From JAPXSY01 sp034003585 (GTDB taxonomy: Bacteria > Verrucomicrobiota > Kiritimatiellia > RFP12 > UBA1067): a stretch of DNA of 48,865 bases. The notes below the pieces were generated by a model. The model searched no databases. It was not told the origin of the DNA and saw only the letters and a program-made list of their open reading frames with translations. The stretch covers positions 1 through 48,865 of the forward strand of contig JAVEYH010000011.1 of NCBI GenBank assembly GCA_034003585.1, given 5' to 3'. The translations under genes and the position numbers were made by a program. Of this stretch, positions 8,251 through 16,189 are shown piece by piece; position 1 is the stretch's first letter, and each line of letters starts with the position of its first letter.

Positions 8251-8938
8251 GTCGTTCGGCACGCTTGACGGCCCGGGCATCCGCTATGTGCTGTTTCTGC
8301 AGGGGTGTCCGCTCCGCTGCCTATACTGCCACAATCCGGACGCGGGGGATCGCGGGGCGGGACGGGTCATCACCACCGGCGAAGCCCTGGCCGACATCCT
8401 GACCTACCGCTCTTTCATCGCGCGCGGCGGCGTCACGCTGTCCGGCGGCGAACCGCTCCTCCAGCCCGAATTCGTCAGCGCGCTGCTGGAGGGGTGCCGC
8501 GAACAGCGCCTGCACACCGCGCTGGACACCTCCGGCGCGGTCCCGCTCTCCGTCTCGCGCGCGGCCCTCGACCGCGCGGACCTGATCCTGCTGGATGTCA
8601 AGGCGATCGACGACGACCTCTGCCGCACCCTGACCGGCCGCGGCAACCGGGAGACGCTGGAGACCCTCGAATACTGCGAAGCCGCGGGGCGGGACGTCTG
8701 GGTCCGCCATGTGCTGGTCCCGGGCTACACCCTGGATTCCGCGCGTCTCGCCCGTCTGGCCGACCACCTGCTGCGCTACGCCTGCATCCGCAAAGTCGAA
8801 CTGCTGCCCTTCCACAAGATGGGCGAATACAAATGGGAGGCACTGCGCCGGCCCTACCGGCTCAAGGACACGCCCCCCCCGACGGAGGAGCAGATTCAGA
8901 CGGCCCGGGCGATCTTCGGGCAGCGGGGCCTGCTGTAG
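8213..8938 (+). CDS. pflA: Pyruvate formate-lyase activating enzyme (radical SAM)
   Basis: The protein has 241 residues, close to E. coli PflA (246). The radical SAM cluster motif is Cys32-x3-Cys36-x2-Cys39 inside GCPLRCLYCHNPD, preceded by the typical ESFGTLDGPGIR and followed by TLSGGEPLLQ. The enzyme uses a [4Fe-4S] cluster and S-adenosylmethionine to install a glycyl radical on a partner enzyme under anaerobic conditions. No glycyl-radical enzyme gene is in the window, so the partner is encoded elsewhere; a homologue that activates a different glycyl-radical enzyme cannot be excluded. It ends 10 bp from the 3' end of the convergent next gene. Confidence 0.92.
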   Translation: MNPQVTGRIHSIESFGTLDGPGIRYVLFLQGCPLRCLYCHNPDAGDRGAGRVITTGEALADILTYRSFIARGGVTLSGGEPLLQPEFVSALLEGCREQRLHTALDTSGAVPLSVSRAALDRADLILLDVKAIDDDLCRTLTGRGNRETLETLEYCEAAGRDVWVRHVLVPGYTLDSARLARLADHLLRYACIRKVELLPFHKMGEYKWEALRRPYRLKDTPPPTEEQIQTARAIFGQRGLL

Positions 8939-8948
8939 GGAACCGCGG

Positions 8949-9782
8949 CTATTTGATTGTGTAGCGGGTGGCCTTGATCAGCGCCTTCCACAGCAGCTCC
9001 GGCGTCTCCGCCGCAAGCATCGCATCCCGGTTCTGCTCTTTCAGGAAGGTCTCGGTCAATCCCGACATCAGGCGCAGGTAAAACGCGCTGACCGCCGTAG
9101 GGATCGTGATGAAAAAGACCAGGTTCACGATGCTGCCCGCATCATCATACCGGATTCCCTTTTTCGCGACGCCCAGCGCAAGCGTCAGGCCGCCCCCCTC
9201 CACGCCGCGCACGTGCGGAAAGGCCAGCCCGTTATCCATCGCCGTACTCAGGACCGCCTCCCGCTCCAACGCGCTCTCCACCAGCTTGTCCGCACCGGAA
9301 ACGAAGTTCCGCTGCTCCATGACCGTCGCCAGTTCCACGATCGCCTCACGCCCGTTCGTGGCCTTCAGCTCCGGGACCATCAGCGATTCGGCCGAAAAAC
9401 GCGAGATGCCCGATTTGCGCGGTTCCGTGCGGCTCGGCGCGTCCCCGACCCAGCGCGGCGCGTCACTCTCCTCGAACAGGATGCGGGCGCAGCTCGGACA
9501 GTTCTGGATCTGCCTGCAGAGGCGCACGGCCTGAACCTGGCTGATCGGCATCCGCATCCCGCAGATCGCGCAGCATCCGTTGTACATCGGCGCCATCACG
9601 ATATGGTCTTTTTTGTACAGGCGCTGATAGAGCGATTTGACATCCGGCGGCAGCTTATCCGTCAACTGGTCGATCGAGTCATTCAGCCGCTCCATGTGGG
9701 AGCCGTCCCCTGTCGTGCGGTGCTCATCCCGGATCAGCACAAGTTCCTGAAGCTGGTTTAAATGATTGAGCAGGCTTTGCAT
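8949..9782 (-). CDS. C4 zinc-ribbon protein fused to a PTS EIIA (type 2) domain
   Basis: The protein has 277 residues. Residues 1-60 are helical with coiled-coil character. Cys71-x2-Cys74 and Cys95-x2-Cys98 form a four-Cys zinc ribbon of the CT398/Slr1199-like type. From about residue 130 to the end is a type-2 EIIA domain (fructose/mannitol/PtsN family), with REAVLST and the phosphorylation site GLAFPHVR (His190). EIIA-2 domains accept phosphate on His from HPr or NPr. No EIIB, EIIC, HPr or EI gene is in the window, so a regulatory role resembling PTS-Ntr is more likely than sugar uptake. A good AAAGGA site precedes the ATG. The zinc ribbon suggests a nucleic-acid or protein contact. Confidence 0.85.
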   Translation of the reverse strand: MQSLLNHLNQLQELVLIRDEHRTTGDGSHMERLNDSIDQLTDKLPPDVKSLYQRLYKKDHIVMAPMYNGCCAICGMRMPISQVQAVRLCRQIQNCPSCARILFEESDAPRWVGDAPSRTEPRKSGISRFSAESLMVPELKATNGREAIVELATVMEQRNFVSGADKLVESALEREAVLSTAMDNGLAFPHVRGVEGGGLTLALGVAKKGIRYDDAGSIVNLVFFITIPTAVSAFYLRLMSGLTETFLKEQNRDAMLAAETPELLWKALIKATRYTIK

Positions 9783-9945
9783 ACGTTCCTTTCATGCGTT
9801 TCACACGGATTCCGGTCCGCGCGCCGCGCGAAACACCATACCGGACAAATTCTGGACGCTTATTGTGAAGGAATGCCGCCCCGGTGTCAATCCGGGATGC
9901 GGAAGGGGAAAGGCCGGCACGCACAGCCGAAGGTTTTTTTAGGAA

Positions 9946-9974
9946 TTGACACCCCCCTCCCCACTCCAGATAAT
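9946..9974 (+). promoter_or_regulatory. Near-consensus sigma-70 promoter for the secreted repeat protein
   Basis: TTGACA at 9946-9951 (6/6), a 17-nt spacer, and GATAAT at 9969-9974 (5/6). The spacer is almost pure pyrimidine. It lies 73 bp before the start codon of the following gene. This is the best promoter match in the window. Confidence 0.75.
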
Positions 9975-10047
9975 AAAACGAAAGGTGAGAACAGGTTGTC
10001 GCCGGTCAAATCGTGGGTTGCTCCTGATTCAGGAAAGGTCGCATGCA

Positions 10048-12573
10048 ATGTTTACTCATCGAAAAGAAGCGGGGGTTCTTTCGGCTGTGCTGTGTTGCGC
10101 GGCGGCGTTCGCGGCGACGCCCGAACTGCCGGAGCCGGTGGACGGCGTCATCACGCTCACGGGCGAGTACACGCTCACGGAAGCGGACGCCGATGCGGTC
10201 ACCAACGTGACGCAGTTCACGCTTTCCGACGCCGCGACAAAAATCATCTTCGCCCTGTCCGAAGGCACGTCGCTCCGTGTTCCGGGGCGCATCGGCGGCA
10301 GCGGCAAAATCGTCAAACGCGGCAAGGGCGCGCTCTATCTCGACCACGCAAACAACCTCGCCTATCGGGTGACGAACGGGCTTCTCATCGAAGACGGCGC
10401 GCTCCACCTGCCCGAACAGCTCGCTGGCTACACGACGAGCGACCATTACGCCATCGAGCTGAACGCGCCCGGCGTTCTCTTCCTGACGGGGAGCCACACA
10501 AACAGCAGCAGCTACCGCACGGTCGTGGGCACCCTCTCCGGCGACGGGATGATCACAAACGCCTGGGCGAAGACCCAGACGCTCCAGGCGAATCCAGGCA
10601 CATCCGACTTCTACGGCACGATCTGCGGCAAATTGACCATGCTGTATGTCTACCCGGGCAGCACGTGCAATCTGTGGGGCACGAATTCGACCTTCACCGC
10701 CGGGGTACAGTCTTTCGGCACGATCGGGCTCGCGAAGGTGGGGTACGACGCTTCCGCGCCCTCGTCGATGGGCTGCAACGGCTCCTTGTCGCTCACCCCG
10801 AACGGGAGCACGGATTACGGCCGCTTCGTCTACCTCGGCCAAGGCGAGACGACCGTGAAAACCCTGTCCTTCAACAAGTGGAACGCGGCGAATTCGATGA
10901 CGGCGGACGGTGGCGTGACGGGCGGACTCGTATGGAACGGCCCGATCTCGGTTTCGGATGGATACGGCGTCATGAACAGCCTCTACTTCACGGGGGAGAA
11001 CACGAACGCGTGCGAGGTGGGCGGCAGTTGGACGGAGCCGGCGGGCGGTGCCGCCTACGTCACGAAGAAGGGGTCGGGCACGTGGCTTTTCCGCCACCAT
11101 GCGAGCCGCGCGATGAAGGGCGTCATCGACGTGAGGGAAGGGACGCTCCAATTCGAGTCGCTCGCGGAAAAGGGCACGGCCTGTTCGCTCGGCCTGTCCA
11201 CGCTCACCTGCTCGAATATTGTGGGCGGCGCGTTTAGCGAGACGTACCGGGTCCCCTACGCGTTTGTTCTGGGCGGCGGCTCGAAGGGCGAGGCCACGCT
11301 GGAGTGCGTCGGGCGCGCCTCCGTCACGAACGTGGACGCGGCGACACAGCGCCCGCTCGTCCTCGCGGGCGCGGGGCGCCTCAAAACCAGCGGGTTCTGG
11401 CCGTTCGCGCTGAAAGGCGTTTCCTCGATCGCCGCCTCGCCCTGCGCGCTCACGCTCGACGGCACGAACACGCTGAGCGCGCTCTCCACAGTCACGAACG
11501 GCGCCTCGGCGCTCTCGGTCGTCAAAGAGGGGACGGGCACGTGGACGCTGCGGAACACGCTCGATTTCTCCGGGACGCTCGCGGTGAAGGCGGGCACGCT
11601 CGTCATCGAGGGTCCGGACACGCCGTATTCCTTTTTCCGGCTCTCGATCAACTATATCAATTCGAATTTCAACGGCAGCCTCGACACGTGCATCGGCGGC
11701 ACCGAGTTCGCGCTCTATGACGCGGACGGCATCCGCCGCAACGTGGCGCTTGCCGTGCCGGCCTCCACCGTCGCGCCGGCCATCACGCTTCTGCCCGGCG
11801 AGGCCTCCATCGACGAGCCGCTCTCGAAGATCGCCTACCCCTCCTGGTTCACGAGCCCCACTCTGTGGCTCCCCAATTTCTTCGACGAAAACGGCAGCAG
11901 CACATTCTACACCGCCACGACCTACGGCGCGCCGAGCTACGCGAACACCTCTTCCTGGGTGACCGTGTCGATGCGGCTTCCGGCGGATGCACCCGCCATC
12001 ACCTCGTATGATCTCATGTGCATCGCCGGCAACACGCGCCGCGTCTGGGGCTATGAGGTGCGCGGCAGCGCAGACGGCGTCATGTGGGACCTGCTGGACG
12101 AAAAGGGGACGAACTTCTGCAAGCAGGTGACGGGGCAGGTCTGGTATTCGGACGGCTCCTCCACCGTGACGGGCCCGCGCCAGGGCTTCGCGATCGCGTC
12201 GGCGCCCGCATGCGTCTCCCCGCAACTCGAGCGTGTGGCGGGCGTGGGCGTGGCCGCGGGGGCGACGCTGAAGGCCAAGGGCACCGTGACGCTGCCCACG
12301 CTCACGCTCGACTGCGCGAACGGCAACGGCACGCTGGACGGGTTCGCGTTCGCGGAAACGGGCGTCGTCCATCTCGTGAATTTCACGCCGGGCACGGAGG
12401 CCCGGATTGTCCCGATCACGTTCGCGAATATGGACGCGGAGACGCTCGCCAAGGTCAACGCCCGCAACTGGAGCGTGAGCGCGGACGGAGTTGCCGCCCC
12501 TTCGGTCCGGGTGAGACTGAGCGCCGACCATGCGACGATCTTCAGCGTGGGCACGCTGATCCTCTTCCAGTAA
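10048..12573 (+). CDS. Secreted protein with autotransporter-associated beta-strand repeats
   Basis: The protein has 841 residues from the ATG at 10048, which has AGGAAAGG upstream; an earlier in-frame ATG at 9946 overlaps the promoter and is rejected. Residues 1-24 are a Sec signal peptide (basic start, hydrophobic core, Ala-rich end). At least three PATR-type repeats are visible, of the form 'GSGKIVKRGKGALYL', 'VTKKGSGTWLFRHHASR' and 'VVKEGTGTWTLRNTLDFSG', each followed by a 'G-x-L-x-V/I-G-T-L' strand. Near residues 640-720 is a discoidin-like stretch (YDLMCIAG...SADGVMWDLLDE). The fold is expected to be a right-handed beta-helix exposed outside the cell. No autotransporter barrel or LPxTG anchor is seen. 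Function unknown; adhesion or polysaccharide binding is possible. Confidence 0.85.
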   Translation: MFTHRKEAGVLSAVLCCAAAFAATPELPEPVDGVITLTGEYTLTEADADAVTNVTQFTLSDAATKIIFALSEGTSLRVPGRIGGSGKIVKRGKGALYLDHANNLAYRVTNGLLIEDGALHLPEQLAGYTTSDHYAIELNAPGVLFLTGSHTNSSSYRTVVGTLSGDGMITNAWAKTQTLQANPGTSDFYGTICGKLTMLYVYPGSTCNLWGTNSTFTAGVQSFGTIGLAKVGYDASAPSSMGCNGSLSLTPNGSTDYGRFVYLGQGETTVKTLSFNKWNAANSMTADGGVTGGLVWNGPISVSDGYGVMNSLYFTGENTNACEVGGSWTEPAGGAAYVTKKGSGTWLFRHHASRAMKGVIDVREGTLQFESLAEKGTACSLGLSTLTCSNIVGGAFSETYRVPYAFVLGGGSKGEATLECVGRASVTNVDAATQRPLVLAGAGRLKTSGFWPFALKGVSSIAASPCALTLDGTNTLSALSTVTNGASALSVVKEGTGTWTLRNTLDFSGTLAVKAGTLVIEGPDTPYSFFRLSINYINSNFNGSLDTCIGGTEFALYDADGIRRNVALAVPASTVAPAITLLPGEASIDEPLSKIAYPSWFTSPTLWLPNFFDENGSSTFYTATTYGAPSYANTSSWVTVSMRLPADAPAITSYDLMCIAGNTRRVWGYEVRGSADGVMWDLLDEKGTNFCKQVTGQVWYSDGSSTVTGPRQGFAIASAPACVSPQLERVAGVGVAAGATLKAKGTVTLPTLTLDCANGNGTLDGFAFAETGVVHLVNFTPGTEARIVPITFANMDAETLAKVNARNWSVSADGVAAPSVRVRLSADHATIFSVGTLILFQ

Positions 12574-12796
12574 ACCCCGCTTACCTACCGCTTGGCCCTC
12601 TTTTGTTGCCCACGTCGTGAACCCGTACCCGTTCCCCTGTGGTTTTCGCCCGGAGCCCCGGTCGGCAGGCTTGCCGGCAACCTCACCGGGAGGATGAAAG
12701 AGCGAACGGAATCCGTACCGCGTAACGTGAGCGTTCGGTTCTTCTTCGCGGCGCGGCGTCCGGATGCGCCCGCCGGAACGGCCTGTTCCCCGCGGG

Positions 12797-14722
12797 TCAC
12801 TGTTCGAAATAGGTGTAGCCGCGCAAGCCGCCCTCGTAGGCGGCCAGGATCTCGCGGCGTTCGGCGGGCGTGATGCGCCGGGCCTTGACCGCGTCCTCGG
12901 CCAGTGTGCGGAACTGCTCCATCAGGCGTTCGGGCCGGTATTCGACGTAGCTCAGCACATCCCCCACCGAGTCGCCCGCCAGTTCCTGCACGTATTCGAT
13001 GTCGCCGTCCTCATCCACCTGGACACTCACCACGTTGGTGTCGCCGAACAGATTGTGCAGGTCGCCCAGGGTCTCCTGATACGCGCCGACGAGAAAGGCC
13101 GCCAGCATGTACGGTTCGCCGCGCCGCAACGTGTGCACCGGCAGGACCGAGCGGACATCGTGCTGATCGATGAACTTGTCGATGCTGCCGTCGCAGTCGC
13201 AGGTGATGTCGGAAAGGCAGGCCATGCGCGTGGGCTTCTCGTTCAGCCGGTGGATCGGCATGATCGGGAAGAGCTGGTCGATCGCCCACGCGTCGGGCAG
13301 GGACTGGAACACGCTCACATTGCAGTAATAGACATCGGCGAGCAGCGTATCCAGCCCCTGCAGATCCTTGGGCACGCTCTTCAGGTTCGGCACCAGCTCG
13401 CGGATGCGCGTGAGGATGTACCAGAACAGGCAGTCGGCGGCGGCGTGCTGCCGCAGGGTGATGTCACCGTGTTTGAAAGCCTTCTGAATCTCCTCGCGGT
13501 AATACAGGGCGTCGTTGAAGGACTCCTGCACGTTCTTGAGGCTCAGCGTGCGCGAGACGTACAGCATGTTCTCGAGCGCCTCGGGCCGCGGCTCGGGGAT
13601 GTTCGCGGGCGCGTCCTTCTCCTCGTAAATCGCCGCGTCCAGCACGTTGAGCAGCAGGACCGAGTAGTAGCCGATCAGCGCCCGCCCGGATTCGCTGATC
13701 ACGGTCGGATGGCTGATCCCCGCCTCGTTGCAGGCGGTCATGATCCCTTCGATCACATCGGCGCAGTACTCCGAAATGTCATAGTTGGCGCTGCTGGGGA
13801 AGTTGGTGTGCGAGCCGTCGTAATCGATCGCCAGACCGCCCCCGATGTCGAAGATCCCCATGCGGGCGCCCTCTTTGACGAGGCCGACGTAAAACTGGGA
13901 GGCCTCCTTGACGCTGTCGCGGATCTCGCGGATGTTGGGCACCTGCGACCCGAGGTGATAGTGCAGCAGCTCCAGGCAGTCGAGCATGCCGACCTCGCGC
14001 AGCGCGTCCACCATGTCGATCACCTGGGAGGGCGTCAGACCGAACACGCTGCGCTCGCCGCCCGATTCGGACCACTTGCCGCCCACCCGGCTGGAGAGCT
14101 TGACGCGGATGCCGATGCGCGGCCGGATATTCAGCGCCGCCGCGCGCTCGAGAATCAGATTCAACTCGTCGGTGGTCTCCAGCACAAGGAGGGTCTGAAG
14201 CCCCATTTTGAGGGAGAACAGCGCCAGGTCAATGAACTCGGTGTCCTTGTACCCGTTGCAGATGAGGAAGGCGTCCGGGTCCCGCATGTAGGCGAGGGCC
14301 GCGATCAGCTCCGCTTTGGACCCCGCCTCCAGCCCGTGGTGATAGGGCGCCCCGAAGGTCACCACATCGTGAACCGCCTGCTGCTGCTGGTTGACCTTGA
14401 TCGGGAACACGCCGCGGTAACACCCCTGATAAGCGTAATCGGCGATCGCCTTGCCGAACGCCTCGTTGAGCAGGCGGATGCGGTCGCCCAGCAGATCGCT
14501 GAACCGCAACAGCAGCGGCAAACCCATGCCGCGGTCATGCAACCCGTCGACGATATCGCAAAGCCGGATGCTGACCGCACCGCCCGCGTTTTTCAGGTTG
14601 ACCGCCACATAGCCGTCATCCGTGACGTGAAAATAACCCTGCCCCCACGTGCTGACCCCGTAGAGCTCGGCGCTTTTCACACTGTTCCAGCCGTTCAGCG
14701 CATCCAATAATTTCTGCGGCAT
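12797..14722 (-). CDS. speA: Biosynthetic arginine decarboxylase
   Basis: The protein has 641 residues from the ATG at 14722, matching the SpeA family (about 630-660). I chose this start because GGGGGAGG lies 11 nt upstream; an in-frame ATG at 14743 would add seven residues. The PLP lysine is Lys109 in FPIKVNQQQ, the phosphate-binding loop is GGGLAIDYDG, and the C-terminal active-site Cys lies in TCDCDGSID. It converts arginine to agmatine, the first step of the arginine-to-putrescine/spermidine route. No agmatinase or agmatine deiminase gene is close by. It is divergent from hemW, with a shared control region of about 190 bp. Confidence 0.96.
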   Translation of the reverse strand: MPQKLLDALNGWNSVKSAELYGVSTWGQGYFHVTDDGYVAVNLKNAGGAVSIRLCDIVDGLHDRGMGLPLLLRFSDLLGDRIRLLNEAFGKAIADYAYQGCYRGVFPIKVNQQQQAVHDVVTFGAPYHHGLEAGSKAELIAALAYMRDPDAFLICNGYKDTEFIDLALFSLKMGLQTLLVLETTDELNLILERAAALNIRPRIGIRVKLSSRVGGKWSESGGERSVFGLTPSQVIDMVDALREVGMLDCLELLHYHLGSQVPNIREIRDSVKEASQFYVGLVKEGARMGIFDIGGGLAIDYDGSHTNFPSSANYDISEYCADVIEGIMTACNEAGISHPTVISESGRALIGYYSVLLLNVLDAAIYEEKDAPANIPEPRPEALENMLYVSRTLSLKNVQESFNDALYYREEIQKAFKHGDITLRQHAAADCLFWYILTRIRELVPNLKSVPKDLQGLDTLLADVYYCNVSVFQSLPDAWAIDQLFPIMPIHRLNEKPTRMACLSDITCDCDGSIDKFIDQHDVRSVLPVHTLRRGEPYMLAAFLVGAYQETLGDLHNLFGDTNVVSVQVDEDGDIEYVQELAGDSVGDVLSYVEYRPERLMEQFRTLAEDAVKARRITPAERREILAAYEGGLRGYTYFEQ

Positions 14723-14929
14723 TTCGGGCGGTTCCTCCCCCATCACATCCTTTGCCTGACCGGACTCGGACGCGCCCCGTTTAACGCGCCGGCCCCGCAC
14801 CTCCTGAACACGGCCGCAACATGCCAAACCCGCGAGCAAAGCGCAACAGAAAACGGAGGAAACGCACGGCGGGGTATGATAGAATGCCACCGTTTTTCTG
14901 ACCCCCATCCCGGGAATCCGGAGCGAATC

Positions 14930-16072
14930 GTGACCGAACATCTCTACATCCATGTCCCGTTCTGTGACGGCAAGTGCCACTATTGCGGCTTCTACTCCGT
15001 GTTGAACAGCACGAGTCTCATCGAGGGCTACCCCCTCCTGCCCGCGCGCGAGCTGGCGCATCTTCTCGCCACCCGCCCCGATGCGGCGCGCCCCCCGGTC
15101 CGGACCCTGTACCTGGGAGGCGGCACCCCCGCCACACTGGGCGAGGCCGGCCTCACCGAACTCTTCCGGCGGCTCGCCGATGTGGCGGCGCTGGACGCCG
15201 TGGAGGAGAGCACGGTCGAACTGAACCCCGCCTCGGTCACCCCGTCGCTCCTGAACACCTTGCGGCGGCTGGGCGTCAACCGGCTGAGCATCGGCGTCCA
15301 GTGTTTCCATGACGCCGCGCTCGCGCGGATCGGCCGGCGTCACGATGCCGCGGCCGCGCTCCGCGCGATCCGCATGGCGCGCGAGGCCGGTTTCGCGAAC
15401 CTCGGCATCGACCTGATCGCCGGTTTGCCGGAGGTCACGCCGGAACAGTGGCTGGACTCCATCCGGCAGGCGCTGTCGCTCGACCTGCAGCATCTCTCCG
15501 TTTACGCCCTGACCGTGGAACCCGGCACCGCGCTGGCCCTTCAGGTGGAGGAGGGGCTGATCCTCCCCGACGAAGCCGCGCAACTGGCGGCCCTGGCCCA
15601 GGCCGAAACGCTCCTGCGCGACGCGGGGTTCACGCGTTATGAGATTTCCAATTACGCGCTGCCGGGCTTCGCGTGCCGACATAATCTCGCGGTCTGGCGG
15701 GGCGCGGATTACATCGGGCTGGGCCCTTCCGCATCTTCGCGCCTCGGCCGCGACCGGTGGACCAACGAGCGCGACCTGGAGGGGTACGCGGACGCGCTGG
15801 ACCGGAACGCGTGGCCCCCCGGGGCGCATGACACGCTGACCGCTTTGGACGACGCGACCGAGCGGACCCTGTTCGCGCTGCGGCTGGAGGAGGGCTTCGA
15901 TCTGGCGGAGCGCGCCGCAGGCTTTCCCGCACTGCGGGGGCACGTCCCCGGCTGGGAGAGGAAACTGGAGGCGCTCGAACGGCACGGCATCACCGAACGG
16001 GCGGGGCGCCGCTGGCGCCTGACCGCGCGCGGCCGGGAGATCGGCGACGCCGTGATCCGCGAATTGCTGTAA
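14930..16072 (+). CDS. hemW: Radical SAM heme chaperone HemW (coproporphyrinogen III oxidase-like)
   Basis: The protein has 380 residues from the GTG at 14930, preferred because GGAG lies 6 nt upstream and the family N-terminus starts just before the Cys motif; an in-frame ATG at 14876 would add 18 residues. Cys12-x3-Cys16-x2-Cys19 in HVPFCDGKCHYCGF binds the [4Fe-4S] cluster, and LYLGGGTP and NRLSIGVQ are family signatures. The spacing at the second half of the motif (C-x2-C-G-F, no fourth Cys) fits HemW rather than true HemN (C-x3-C-x2-C-x-C). The role is heme delivery to respiratory proteins. Annotated alternatives would be 'oxygen-independent coproporphyrinogen oxidase'. Confidence 0.93.
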   Translation: MTEHLYIHVPFCDGKCHYCGFYSVLNSTSLIEGYPLLPARELAHLLATRPDAARPPVRTLYLGGGTPATLGEAGLTELFRRLADVAALDAVEESTVELNPASVTPSLLNTLRRLGVNRLSIGVQCFHDAALARIGRRHDAAAALRAIRMAREAGFANLGIDLIAGLPEVTPEQWLDSIRQALSLDLQHLSVYALTVEPGTALALQVEEGLILPDEAAQLAALAQAETLLRDAGFTRYEISNYALPGFACRHNLAVWRGADYIGLGPSASSRLGRDRWTNERDLEGYADALDRNAWPPGAHDTLTALDDATERTLFALRLEEGFDLAERAAGFPALRGHVPGWERKLEALERHGITERAGRRWRLTARGREIGDAVIRELL

Positions 16073-16189
16073 TGCGGGCTCAGCCCGCAACGCGATTCCC
16101 TCCTTGATCTTTTGACATCCCTCCCTGTTTTATGAGAGAGTGAAACACGATTTCCGTTTCCGTGAAGGAGCACGAAGGAGAAGCATTGT

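Noticed and set aside
10006..12531. 841-codon minus-strand frame opposite the secreted repeat protein
   Set aside because: Antisense shadow; Arg-rich, no motifs, and the plus strand has promoter, ribosome site and signal peptide.
12764..14710. 648-codon open frame on the plus strand opposite speA
   Set aside because: It mirrors the GC-rich third positions of speA, has no family signature or ribosome site, and reads as His/Gln/Val-rich shadow sequence.
14744..16090. N-terminal extension of the speA frame to about 1097 residues
   Set aside because: The extra part is antisense to hemW and the family N-terminus starts at 14722 or 14743.
16112..16140. Perfect TTGACA before tkt
   Set aside because: With 16-18 nt spacing the -10 position reads agagag or similar, so I do not call it a promoter.
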